Source: Propionibacteriaceae bacterium AM104-82
Lineage (GTDB): Bacteria; Actinomycetota; Actinomycetes; Propionibacteriales; Propionibacteriaceae
Length of the DNA: 64,000 bases
Direction of reading: 5' to 3'
NCBI GenBank assembly: GCA_027658995.1
Contig: JAQDQK010000009.1
Span: forward strand, 1 to 64,000
Part shown: in pieces, positions 17,348 to 27,100 of the stretch
Numbering within the stretch: the stretch's first letter is position 1
How the letters are laid out: every line of letters starts with the position of its first letter
The notes under the pieces: model-generated
The model's database searches: none
What the model was told of the DNA's origin: nothing
Seen by the model: the letters and a program-made list of their open reading frames with translations, nothing else
Made by a program: the position numbers and the translations under genes

Positions 17348-17527
17348 TTACCAGTTCTCCAGTGCGGAGGTGACGCTGGTCAGGAGTCGCTCGAAGCTGC
17401 GGCCGACGTCCACGGGGAGCCCGAAGGCGCCGCTGGTCTCGAGGTCGACGAAGCCGTGCGGGCTGGTGCGGACGGCGACGACCCGGCCGCACAGGGCGAC
17501 CGGGCCGTTCGTGAGTTGAGGGGTCAG
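17348..17527 (-). pseudogene. Orphan coding-like frame without a start codon
   Basis: A minus-strand frame ending in TAA at 17350-17348 reads through about 59 codons with strong G/C third positions and a plausible protein composition (ending TSVTSALENW). It lies directly after the helicase stop, in another frame. Going upstream, no ATG, GTG or TTG occurs in this frame through the end of the helicase gene. It is probably the 3' remnant of a gene whose start was lost, or a short protein with an undetected start. It has no recognised family. Confidence 0.3.
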
Positions 17528-19050
17528 CGACCCCGGCGACGTTGGGCGCTGAACGCCGCCACGCCACCGGTGCTTCCAGCGCGGGCCGCGCTGCCGTGGC
17601 CGGCGCCTGAGCCGGAGCGACGCGACTCGCCGCCGCGCCGCTCGCCGCCTCCGGATCCGCGACGCTCACCCGAGCCGCCGCGACGGGCGCCGCCGCGGTT
17701 CTCGCCGTCGCGACGGGACTCGGAGTCCCTCCGGTTGCCCGGGCGACCGCCGGTCGACGGGCGATCCGACCCCGCAGAGCGGGGCCGACGGCGGTTGCCG
17801 CCACCGTTACCGCCATTGCCGCCGTTGCCCTGGGGCTGGGCGGGCTTGGACGGGTAAGCGACGGCCTGGGCCGCCTCCGGGGAGAGGAACTCGCGCTCGC
17901 CGGGGGCGAGTGAGACCAGCAGTTCGTCGCCGGAGCGCACGACCGCGGTCGTCGGGTTGATCTTGGCCGCGCGCATCAGGGCGCGGACCTCGCCGTTTTG
18001 ATCCGGGGTGACGAGGGTCAGGACCGTGCCGGCCTTGCCCGCGCGCGCCGTCCGACCGGAGCGGTGCAGGTAGGCCTTGTGCTCGGCGGGCGGGTCGGCG
18101 TGCACGACGAGTTCGACGTCGTCGACGTGGATGCCGCGTGCCGCGATGTCGGTGGCGACAAGCGTCCGCACCGCGCCCGAGTGGAACGCGTCGAGGTTGC
18201 GGGTGCGGGCGTTCTGCGCGAGGTTGCCGTGCAGGTCGACCGCGGGGACGCCCATCGAGATGAGCTGCTTTGCGAGCTTCTTGGCGCCGTGCTTGGTGCG
18301 GGTGAAGACGATCATCTTGCCGGGGGCGGCAGCCAGTTCGGCGACGATCCCGACGCGCTGCGCCTTGTCGACCTTGAGGACGTGGTGGTCCATGGCCTTG
18401 ACCGGCGACTCGGCGGAGTCGGCCTCGTGCGTGACGGGCTGGTGCAGGTAGGCCTTGACGAGCACGCCGACCCCCTGGTCGAGCGTGGCGGAGAACAGCA
18501 TCCGCTGCCCGTTCTCGGGGGTCTTGTCGAGGATGCGGCGCACCATCGGCAGGAAGCCCATGTCGGCCATGTGGTCGGCCTCGTCGATGATCGTGATCGT
18601 CACGGCCGAGAGGTCGACGGCGCCCTGGCCCATCAGGTCGAGCAGGCGGCCGGGGCACGCGACGAGCACGTCGACGCCCTTGGAGAGGGCGCGGACCTGC
18701 GGGTTCTGGTTGACGCCGCCGAAGACGGTGACGTGGCTGAGGCCGGCGGTCTTGGCCAGCGGGGTCAGCGATTCCTCGATCTGCGAGGCGAGCTCGCGGG
18801 TCGGGGCGAGGATGAGTGAGCGCGTCTTCTTGGACGCCGCGGGGCGTCCGCCGGAGAGACGGGCGACGAGCGGGAGCAGGAAGGCGAAGGTCTTACCCGA
18901 GCCGGTCCGGCCGCGGCCGAGGACGTCGCGTCCGGCCAGCGAGTCGGGGAGGGTGGCCTCCTGGATGGGCGTCGGGCTGGTGATGCCGCGCGCCTCGAGG
19001 GCGGCGACAAGGGAGGTGGGCACGCCGAGACGCGCGAAATCTGACGACAA
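17524..19050 (-). CDS. DEAD-box ATP-dependent RNA helicase, RhlE-like
   Basis: 508-aa helicase that unwinds RNA duplexes, probably in ribosome assembly or mRNA decay. Seen: Q motif TPIQ (27-30), Walker A GRTGSGKT (47-54), motif Ia APTREL, DEAD box at 156-159, motif III SAT, motif V ATDIAARGIH, and motif VI HRSGRTARAG. A basic C-terminal tail (about 395-508) is made of Arg/Gly/Ser repeats such as RRDGENRGGARRGG and is an RNA-binding extension. Start TTG at 19050, chosen because AAAGGA lies about 9 nt before it and MSSDFARLGVP fits the family. Monocistronic, with a long leader. Confidence 0.95.
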   Translation of the reverse strand: MSSDFARLGVPTSLVAALEARGITSPTPIQEATLPDSLAGRDVLGRGRTGSGKTFAFLLPLVARLSGGRPAASKKTRSLILAPTRELASQIEESLTPLAKTAGLSHVTVFGGVNQNPQVRALSKGVDVLVACPGRLLDLMGQGAVDLSAVTITIIDEADHMADMGFLPMVRRILDKTPENGQRMLFSATLDQGVGVLVKAYLHQPVTHEADSAESPVKAMDHHVLKVDKAQRVGIVAELAAAPGKMIVFTRTKHGAKKLAKQLISMGVPAVDLHGNLAQNARTRNLDAFHSGAVRTLVATDIAARGIHVDDVELVVHADPPAEHKAYLHRSGRTARAGKAGTVLTLVTPDQNGEVRALMRAAKINPTTAVVRSGDELLVSLAPGEREFLSPEAAQAVAYPSKPAQPQGNGGNGGNGGGNRRRPRSAGSDRPSTGGRPGNRRDSESRRDGENRGGARRGGSGERRGSGGGERRGGESRRSGSGAGHGSAARAGSTGGVAAFSAQRRRGR

Positions 19051-19205
19051 AAGGGATCCTTTTTGATCGGTGTCTTGCGCGGCGCCCGTAACTCGCCCCC
19101 GAGTGGGGCGTCAGGCGCGGCTGGCGGAGTTCCCATGCCTGGGTTCGGCTCCGATCACCGGCGGCCCACTGCAAGACTGGGTGGACCGGAGGCCCATTCT
19201 ACCGT
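19051..19205 (-). promoter_or_regulatory. Leader region of the helicase gene
   Basis: About 150 bp between the helicase start and the next element, with GC-rich inverted segments such as CGCCCC/GGGGCG around 19097-19110. Long structured 5' leaders are common for DEAD-box helicase genes, where they support cold or auto-regulation. No defined riboswitch was recognised. Confidence 0.3.
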
Positions 19206-19258
19206 GAAGGTTCAACTATTCCCGAATCGCTGGTCCGCGGCTGGGGTTGGCGCGGCCC

Positions 19259-19338
19259 TTGAGCATGTTTGGCTGCTCGTTGACCCTCCGGGGCTGTTTG
19301 CACGTTCCAAACACAAACGAGTCACCAAACATGCTCAA
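19259..19338. repeat. 80-bp palindromic element, copy B
   Basis: Arms TTGAGCATGTTTGG and complement (14 perfect pairs), a 3x3 internal loop (CTG/TCA), then CTCGTT/AACGAG. Its interior matches copies A and C when read on the minus strand, so it is inserted in the opposite orientation. It is 23 bp past the stop of the S33 peptidase gene. Confidence 0.85.
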
Positions 19339-19361
19339 GGAACCACCCGCCGCGCGGGCAT

Positions 19362-20603
19362 TCAGCGGACGAGGCGACCCGCGGCGATGTCGAACAGGTG
19401 CGGGAGCACATCTTCAGAGCGCAGCCCGCTGTGCTCGTGCCCGCTGGTGACGTAGGGCGTCACGCCCGGCATCAGCGCGACAGTCTCCATGGAGTACTCG
19501 ACCGGCACGTACAGGTCGTTGTAGTAGACGGCCGCGGCGCCCTTTGCTCCGGAGGCCGCGATTGCGGCCTCGTCGTAGAGCCGCGGCCATTCGATCTCGG
19601 CGACGGCGTCGACGACCTCGCGCCACGGCTGGAAGGCGGGGACGGTGTCGGCCCACTCCCGGCGGACGTGCTCGGCGGTCAGCAGCGTCGGGTCGGCGCG
19701 GAAGTCGTCCGGTTCGACGCGCTCGGCGGCCCACCTGGTGGCGGCCCCGTCGGCGTAGCAGGACTCGTGGATGACGTAGTAGAGCGGGTTGCGTCCGCCG
19801 AAGGGCAGCGCGTCGGCGAGGTCGTAGCGGAACGCGTTGCTGCCGGGATCCTTGTCGAGCAGCGCCCACAGCGTCTGCCAACCGTCGTTGGAGCCGAGCA
19901 GCGATCCGATCGAGCGCAGCCGGGACACCGAGACCACCTCGCCTGACGGCAGCACCAGGTCGCCCGAGCCGGCCATCTCGACGAGGCGATGGACGGCGTC
20001 GCGGTGCTCCGGGAAGCGACGGTAGTAGGCCTGCGTCGCTGTGCGAACCTTGTCGTAGGACAGCGCGTACGCCTCGTCCGGGGTGCGACCGACGGCGCTC
20101 AGCCCGCCGGTGAAGAAGACGGTGTCGAGCGAGGCGGCGTCGGTGCTGAGGTAGCTGAGGGTCGTGAAGCCACCGAAGGACTGGCCGAGCGTCGACCAGG
20201 TCTCGACGCCAAGGTGTTCGCGCAGCGCCTCGGCGTCGCGGACGATCGAGTCGGCGCGCAGGTGCGTGAGGCGTTCGACGAGTTCATCGGTGCCGCGCGC
20301 GAGGTCGCCGTCGCCGATGGGGGTCGACTTGCCGGTGCCTCGCTGGTCGAGCATCACGACGCGGTAGTGCTCGAGGGCGGCGTCGAGCCAGGACGGAGAC
20401 GTCGGCGCGTGGAACGCGTTCGGACCCTCGTGACCCGGTCCGCCCTGCAGGAAGGTGAGGTAGGGAAGCTTCTCGCCGCCCTCCCGCATGACGACGGCGG
20501 CGTGCACGTCGATCGTGCGACCGTCGTCCGGGTGCCCCCAGTCGAGGGGGACGGTGATGGTGTGGTCCTCGATGGACAGGTCCTGCATGCGTCGGGTGCT
20601 CAC
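19362..20603 (-). CDS. Alpha/beta hydrolase, proline iminopeptidase-like (S33)
   Basis: 413-aa peptidase of the prolyl aminopeptidase group, which removes N-terminal proline from peptides. Seen: GGPGHEG oxyanion loop (about residues 50-56), the LDQRGTGKST segment after it, nucleophile elbow GQSFGGF with Ser in the GxSxGG motif, and a C-terminal GHEHSG with the catalytic His. No signal peptide. The frame is open for another 528 bp upstream across repeats, but GTG at 20603 (MSTRRMQDLSIEDH) is the sensible start, with an internal ATG five codons later. It is divergent from the S9 peptidase gene across a repeat array, so the two could together recycle imported peptides. Confidence 0.9.
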   Translation of the reverse strand: MSTRRMQDLSIEDHTITVPLDWGHPDDGRTIDVHAAVVMREGGEKLPYLTFLQGGPGHEGPNAFHAPTSPSWLDAALEHYRVVMLDQRGTGKSTPIGDGDLARGTDELVERLTHLRADSIVRDAEALREHLGVETWSTLGQSFGGFTTLSYLSTDAASLDTVFFTGGLSAVGRTPDEAYALSYDKVRTATQAYYRRFPEHRDAVHRLVEMAGSGDLVLPSGEVVSVSRLRSIGSLLGSNDGWQTLWALLDKDPGSNAFRYDLADALPFGGRNPLYYVIHESCYADGAATRWAAERVEPDDFRADPTLLTAEHVRREWADTVPAFQPWREVVDAVAEIEWPRLYDEAAIAASGAKGAAAVYYNDLYVPVEYSMETVALMPGVTPYVTSGHEHSGLRSEDVLPHLFDIAAGRLVR

Positions 20604-20681
20604 ATGGCGACCATAGCCGCACAGGGTCGGGCGCCGTGGGTCGAGGTTGCCGGTCGCTCGTCGGGCCCGTCGGTCGCTCGC

Positions 20682-21030
20682 CGAGACGTCCGATTGTCCA
20701 GCGACACCCCTGAGCGTTCGGCACTGGTTGCTGGGTCGCGTACGTCGTGGAGCGGGGAGGGGTCCGCGGCTTGGTCTCGGACCCTTCGACACGGGCGCAG
20801 GCGCCCTGCTCAGGGAACGAGGCCCGTTCGTCGAGCTTGTCGAGACGTCCGATTGTCCAGCGACACCCCTGAGCGTTCGGCACTGGTTGCTGGGTCGCGT
20901 ACGTCGTGGAGCGGGGAGGGGTCTGCGGCTTGGTCTCGGACCCTTCGACACGGGCGCAGGCGCCCTGTTCAGGGAACGAGGTCCGTTCGTCGAGCTTGTC
21001 GAGACGTCCGAATGTCCAGTGAGAGTGACG
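20682..21030. repeat. Tandem 159-bp repeat between divergent peptidase genes
   Basis: Two nearly identical 159-bp units start with CGAGACGTCCGATTGTCC (20682 and 20841), and a third is cut short (21000). Each contains CCCTTCGACACGGGCGCAGG, GCTCAGGGAACGA and GTTCGTCGAGCTTGTCGAGA. That signature belongs to another intergenic repeat family, seen in degraded form near 30750. No gene: the rest of 20604-21300 is degenerate copies of the same elements, and any promoters for the two flanking genes must lie in or beside them. Confidence 0.85.
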
Positions 21031-21300
21031 GCTCTGAGCCGATGGGTCCCGCGCTTGTCGGGTGGAGCGCGGTCGACGGGGAGAGTAGAGGGGCCGGCGC
21101 CGGCGTGCGGTGCTGTGGAGCGTGCGGGCACTTCGCCACGGCGCAGGCGCCCCGCTCAGGGAACGGGCCGAGCAGGCGGACTGCCCAGGTCGGGGAACTC
21201 AGATCGGTACCCAGGTGTGCCCATCACTCAGCCAGCGGCCGGTCGGTGGACTCGCGAGGGCCGGGCGACGACCGTCGGTCAGGGGTGGCAGAGTGGGGAC

Positions 21301-23328
21301 ATGCCTGACTCCCAACCCTCTCCCTGGTTCGATCTCGAGACCTACGTCACCACCCCGCGCCTCGCGGGCCTCACGCTCAGCCATGACGGCTCGACGCTGA
21401 TGGCCTCGGTCCAGGGCCCGGACGTCGACAAGACCGCTTACGTCACCTCGCTGTGGAGTGTCGACACCACCGGTGAGCGGCGCGCGGTCCGCAAGACGCG
21501 CTCACTCAAGGGCGAGGCCGCGTCCGCGTTCCTGCGCGACGGGTCGCTGGTGTTCACCTCGAAGCGCGACATCCCCAACGAGGGCGACGCGCCGAAGGAC
21601 TCCACGACGGCGCTCTGGTGCCTGCCCGCAGACGGCGGTGAGGCGTACGTCCTTGCCCGCCGCGACGGCGGTTGGGGCTCGGTGCTGACCAACGCCGCCA
21701 ACGACGACGTGCTGCTCGGCGTGCTGATGTTCGACGGCGTCGACGGCGACGAGGCGGACGCCGAGAAGCGCGAGTCGCGCTCCAAGCGCAAGGTGACCGC
21801 GATCCTTCACGACGGCTACCCCGTGCGTTACTGGGATCACGACCTGGGCGCCGAACACCTGCGCATCCGTCGCGCCCGCGTCGTCGGGGAGGTGGATGAC
21901 CACAGCCTCGCCGACAGCGCCGACGTCACGGGCGACGTGGGCGACGCCATCGAGGCGCTCGCGCAGTCCAGGGACGGGTCGACGCTTGTCGCGGCATGGA
22001 ACGAACACCTTTCGCAGGGCGTCACCGTCGGCCGGATCGTCCGGATCGACCCCGTCACCGGCGAACGGACCGTGATCGCGGGCGACGCCGACCACGAATA
22101 CGGCCACCCCGTCGTCAGCGACGACGGCCGGTTCGTGCTGTGCATGAAGCAGCGGATCTCCAGCGCCGAGCGCGCGCTGTCGTCCGTGCTGTGGCTGATC
22201 GACCTGAGCACCGGCGAGGGCAGGGTCGTCTCCGAGGGCTGGGATCGCTGGGGCGCGCCCGTCGCCTTCTCGCCGGACTCGGCCACCGTGTTCGTTGTCG
22301 CCGACGAGGACGGCGCGTGCCCGGTGTTCGCCATCGACCTGGCCACCGACGAGGTCCGCCGGCTCACGCAGGACGGCGCCCACTCGTCCGTCCTGATGGC
22401 TCCCGATGGCGCAACTCTGTACGCGCTGCGGACCTCCTACTCCAACCCCGGAGACATCGTCGCTATCGACGTGGCGTCGGCCAGCAGTCGCGTTCTTCAG
22501 GCACCGGTCAGCTACCCGGACCTGCCGGGAAGCGTCGAGCGGGTCGAGACCACCGCCCCGGATGGCACCCGCATCCCCGGTTGGCTGGTGCTGCCCGAGG
22601 GCGCGTCCGCCGAGAACCTGGCCCCGCTGACGCTGTGGGTGCACGGCGGCCCCGTTTCGTCCTGGAACGCATGGTCGTGGCGCTGGTGCCCGTGGCTCCT
22701 GGTCTCCCGCGGCCAGGCGGTGCTGCTGCCCGACCCGGCCCTGTCGACCGGCTACGGCCAGGACTTCATCCAGCGCGGCTGGGGCCAGTGGGGCGCTGAG
22801 CCGTACACCGACGTGCTGGCCTTGACCGACGCGATCGAGGCGCGCGACGACATCCGCGACGACGCCAGCGTCATGATGGGCGGCTCGTTCGGCGGCTACA
22901 TGGCGAACTGGATCGCCACCCACACCGACCGGTTCAAGGGCATCGTCTCGCACGCGTCGCTGTGGAACCTGACGAGCTTCGGGCCGACAACCGACGCGGC
23001 CTGGTACTGGAAGCGCGAACTGAGCCCGGAGATGCTGGAGGCCAACTCGCCGCACCTTGGCGCCGCGGACATCGTCACGCCGATGCTCGTGATCCACGGC
23101 GACAAGGACTACCGGGTCCCGATCAGCGAGGGCCTCGCCCTGTGGTGGGCGCTCAACGAGAACTTCGACGGCGACCCGGCAGAGTTCCCGCACCGCTTCC
23201 TGTACTTCCCCGATGAGAACCACTGGATCCTGACGCCTCAGCACGCGATCGTCTGGTACGAGTCGGTCCTCGGCTTCGCGGAGGCGGTCAGGAACGGCAC
23301 GACCATGGAGCGCCCGTCGATCCTGTGA
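21301..23328 (+). CDS. S9 family peptidase (acylaminoacyl-peptidase/dipeptidyl-peptidase type)
   Basis: 675-aa serine peptidase that cleaves short peptides. Seen: an N-terminal seven-bladed propeller-like domain (about 1-410) with WD-type repeats, then a hydrolase domain with nucleophile Ser529 in GGSFGGYM, Asp near 600 in HGDKDYRVP, and His near 639 in DENHW. No signal peptide, so cytoplasmic. The ATG at 21301 is chosen over an upstream open frame that crosses tandem repeats; the protein starts MPDSQPSPWFDLETYV, which fits the family. Confidence 0.93.
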   Translation: MPDSQPSPWFDLETYVTTPRLAGLTLSHDGSTLMASVQGPDVDKTAYVTSLWSVDTTGERRAVRKTRSLKGEAASAFLRDGSLVFTSKRDIPNEGDAPKDSTTALWCLPADGGEAYVLARRDGGWGSVLTNAANDDVLLGVLMFDGVDGDEADAEKRESRSKRKVTAILHDGYPVRYWDHDLGAEHLRIRRARVVGEVDDHSLADSADVTGDVGDAIEALAQSRDGSTLVAAWNEHLSQGVTVGRIVRIDPVTGERTVIAGDADHEYGHPVVSDDGRFVLCMKQRISSAERALSSVLWLIDLSTGEGRVVSEGWDRWGAPVAFSPDSATVFVVADEDGACPVFAIDLATDEVRRLTQDGAHSSVLMAPDGATLYALRTSYSNPGDIVAIDVASASSRVLQAPVSYPDLPGSVERVETTAPDGTRIPGWLVLPEGASAENLAPLTLWVHGGPVSSWNAWSWRWCPWLLVSRGQAVLLPDPALSTGYGQDFIQRGWGQWGAEPYTDVLALTDAIEARDDIRDDASVMMGGSFGGYMANWIATHTDRFKGIVSHASLWNLTSFGPTTDAAWYWKRELSPEMLEANSPHLGAADIVTPMLVIHGDKDYRVPISEGLALWWALNENFDGDPAEFPHRFLYFPDENHWILTPQHAIVWYESVLGFAEAVRNGTTMERPSIL

Positions 23329-23338
23329 CTCGCGCTGG

Positions 23339-24152
23339 TTGAGTCATCCAGCGGCGGCTGGTTGGGCCACGGCGGGCGCCGAGCGGTCGACATCGGTGGA
23401 AATCCCCGTTGGTTGAGCCATGGCGGGCGCGGAGCGGTCGGCATCGGTCGAAACCCCCGTTGGTTGAGCCATGGCGGGCGCGGAGCGGTCGGCATCGGTG
23501 GAAATCCCCGTTGGTTGAGCCATGGCGGGCGCGGAGCGGCTGGCATCGGTGGAAACCCCCGTTGGTTGAGCCATGGCGGGCGCGGAGCGGCTGGCATTCG
23601 GTCGAAACCTCGTGAGCCTCGCAGGAACTTGTTCCAGAGTCTGTCGAGTGGCCGATTGTGGTCGGGTCCGCTCGTGGACGCGGGCGTTGGGGCGCGTCGA
23701 CGGAGCGGTCGGCATCGGTCGAAACCCCCGTTGGTTGAGCCATGGCGGGCGCGGAGCGGCCGGCATCGGTCGAAACCTCGTGAGCCTCGCAGGAACTTGC
23801 TCCAGAGCCTGTCGAGTGGCCGATTGTGGTCGGGTCCGCTCGTGGACGCGGGCGTTGGGGCGCGTCGCGCCTTGGGTCGCTGGTTGAGCCATGTCGAGCG
23901 CGGAGCGGTCGACATCGGTCGAAACCCCCGTTGGTTGAGCCATGGCGGGCGCGGAGCGGTCGGCATCGGTCGAAACCTCGTGAGATGCGCAGGGTCCTGG
24001 GGCCGGGTCTGTGGACGGGGTCGGTTGGTTTCGACGCGCGTCGCGGCGCTGCGCGCCTTGGCGCGGCTCAACCCGCGGTCGGCGGGCGTTGCGGCGCTGC
24101 GCGCCTTGGCGCGGCTCAACCGGCGGTAGCGCGGCTCAACCCGCAGTGGCGC
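23339..24152. repeat. Hairpin-repeat array R4 with a 51-bp tandem block
   Basis: About 810 bp without a gene between convergent genes. Four copies of a 51-bp unit beginning GGTTGAGCCATGGCGGGCGC start at 23411, 23462, 23513 and 23564. A block of about 95 bp starting near CCTCGTGAGCCTCGCAGG occurs twice (about 23608 and 23781). An inverted unit at 24027-24071 holds hairpin GGCGC-TGC-GCGCC (24045-24057), followed by repeated GGCTCAACC copies up to 24140, just before the GH92 stop codon. The 51-bp period is a multiple of three, which keeps false frames open. Confidence 0.88.
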
Positions 24153-24155
24153 GGC

Positions 24156-27100
24156 TCACCCCGCGGTCACCGGGCGCAGCGCCAGCAGTTCGACCTGGGC
24201 AAGCGTGACCTCCGTCTCGAAGACCAGGCGCAGCGCCTCGGCCTCGACCGGGGCGTCCAGGACGAACGGGCGAAGCTGCGTCGGCCATTCGAAGGACTCG
24301 CCATCCCGCTCATCCACCACCGAACAGACCGTGCCGTCGAAGGTCTCGAGTCGCCAGGCCAGGCCGTCGACCGCGTCGGCGCCGCCTGTGAGCGTGTACG
24401 CCTCGACCCGGGTCGGCGCGTCGAAGCGCCACTCGAGCGCCTCGCCCGCCGCGACCCTCGCCTCGCCGCGCGGCTCATCGTCGACCAGCACCGACACATC
24501 GGCGCCGTTCGTCGACGCCGCACCTCCGACGCCGTTCGTCGACGACGCACCCTCAGCCGTCCTCGACACCGATCCCTCTGGGCCGACGTCGACCCAGCGG
24601 CTCGGCGCCTCGCCCCACGGGGTCAGCGACTCGGCCGACGCGTCCTGCTCGACCCCCCACGACGACGGCTCATCGCCCAACTGGAACACCAGTTCACGGC
24701 CGCCGAGCAGTTCCGAGTGGTCGATCCAGGTGCGCCCGACCGGGGCTCCATCCAGCGACACCGACTGCACGTAGTCGCCCTCGCCCTCGGCGCGGATCAC
24801 GAGGTCCCCGCCAGGCAGGTGCCAGCGGTTGACGGGCACCGACGGGGCGTGCAGCGTGTAGCGCGACGTGCCGACCTGCAGCGGGTACAGCCCGGCGATC
24901 GCGAACAGGTACCAGGCCGACATCTCGCCGTTGTCCTCGTCGCCGGGGTAGCCCTGCCCGATCTCCGAGCCGCGGAACAGGCGTCGGACGGCGTCGCGCA
25001 CGATCTCGCCGACCCGCCACGGCGTCGACGTGAACGCATACAGGAACGGGATGTGGTGCACCGGTTGGTTGCTGACGGCGAACTGGCCGGCCCGCGTCAG
25101 GCGGGCCTCGGTGATCTCGTGCATCCCGGCCGGGTAGGTGCCCGGCAGGTTGCCGCGCTCGGGCGTGGCGAAGAACTCGTCCAGGCGGCGACGAAGACCC
25201 TCGCGTCCGCCGACGAGGTGCGCCAGTCCGGCGACGTCGTGCGGGGCGGGGAACGCGTAGGACCAGCCGTTTGCCTCGGTGTAGTCGCCGCCCCAGACGC
25301 AGGGATCGTAGTCGGCCGACGGGGTGCGGAACGTCCCGTCGAGGCGGCGGCTCTGGAAGAAGCTCGTCGAGGAGTCGAACAGGTTGGCATACGTCGACGC
25401 GCGGCCGAGCAGGTAGGCCGACTCGTCGCGCAGCCTCCTGGCGGCGCGCTCATCGAGGGCAGGATCGTCGGCGAGGCGGGCGGCCATCAGCCCGAGCGCG
25501 TGGTCGTTCAGCGACGCCTCGAACGCCCACGACACCGGTTCGTGCGACTCAGGGGTGGGCGCTCCGCGGAACACGAACCACAGGTCCTTGCGTCCGACGC
25601 CGGGAGAGGTGGGCATCGACGTCGCGTTCCGCAGCCCCGCCAGGTAGGTGGCACGTCGGTCAGGCAGCGGCGCGCCCTTGGCGTCCAGGTCGGCGAACGC
25701 CACGTCGGAACTGGTGCCCGTCATCAGGTCGGCGTAGCCGGGCGAGGACCATCGCGCGACCCATCCGCCGCTGCGGTACTGCTCGACGAAGCCGTCGGCC
25801 AGCGCGGCACCCTCCTCCGGGTAGGCGAGCGCGTACAGGGGCCACACGGTGCGGTAGGTGTCCCAGAAGCCGTGGTTGACGGCCATCCGACCCGGCACGA
25901 CCTGGGCGCCGGTGGTGTCGTCGTCGCTGTCACGCAGGTGCGGAAGGACGGGGCTGGCGTGCACCGTCGAGCCGTCGACGACCTCGTCGCTGAAGTTCGG
26001 GAAGATGCCGACGCGGTACAGGCTGGAGTAGGCGCTGACCCGCTGGTCGTGGGTCGCGCCCTCCAGGTCGAGGACGCCGAGGCGCTCGGCCCACTGCCCG
26101 CGGGCGGCGTCGGCCAGTTCGGTGAAGTCGGCGTCGAGTTCGTCGCGCAGCACCGCGACCGCCTGCGCCGACCCGAGCAGCGACGTGCCGATCCGTGCCT
26201 CGACGCTCTCCCCGGGCTGCGCGTCGAGCCGGATCCGCAGCGGCTTCGCGTTATCGAGGCTGGACGGCGCGTCGAACGCAATCGCCACGTACAGCCTGCT
26301 CCTGCCGACCGAAAGGCCCGAGCCGTTGTCGACCCAGCCGACCCACAGGCCGTCGTCGCGCTGCCTGAATCGGAAGTCGCCGCTGCACACGCCGACGCCG
26401 AGGCGCAGCGTCCCGTCGGTGTCGGGTAGGCCGAGTCGCAGGACGCAGCCGTGGCCGGTGGGGGCGAGTTCGACGCGCGGGCCGCCGTCGAGTTGGACGC
26501 GGTAGCGGTACGGGCGCGCCTCCTCGTTGGCGTGGCTGAACGTGTGCGGTTCGCACGAGTCGGCCCACGTCGGGGTGAGGATAAACTGGTTGCGGTCGCC
26601 CATCCAGGGGCTCGGCTGGTTGGTCAGGACGACGCCCTCGAACGCCGGGTAGCCGCACGAGGTGTTGTGTCGTGACCACGAGTAGAACCAGTCGAGGGCG
26701 CGGCGGGTCGACGGGGAGGTCAGCAGCGCGCCGTTGGGTAGGCCGGTCGCGGGGTAGGTGTTGCCGCGCGAGAGTTCGAAGGACGAGTTGGAGCCGCGCC
26801 TGGTGTCGACCAGGTCGACAGGGTCAACGACGCGGGGCGCCGCGTCGATGGCGACATCGTCGATCCACGCCTGACCGGCGTCCGGGGAGTCGACCCAAGC
26901 GACGACCTGCGTGACGGTACGCCCCTCGAACCCGTCGAGGGCGCAGGAGACGCGGTTCCACTGCAGCGGCATCAGGATGCGCGAGCCACCCTGCGCCGTC
27001 GGGGAGAGGCCGACGCCGTGCGCGTCGACGGGGGAGGACGCCGAGAGGGTCGTGCCGTCGTCGAAGACCAGGTCGAGGCAGACGAACGCGCCCGGCGGGG

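Noticed and set aside
19362..21131. Long N-terminal extension of the S33 peptidase
   Set aside because: The extra 176 codons cross the 159-bp tandem repeats, and the resulting peptide is repetitive and not family-like.
20647..21300. N-terminal extension of the S9 peptidase
   Set aside because: Same repeats, read on the plus strand; the ATG at 21301 starts a normal family N-terminus.
23339..24152. CRISPR array
   Set aside because: Repeats are adjacent and mosaic, without unique spacers of constant length, and no cas gene is present.
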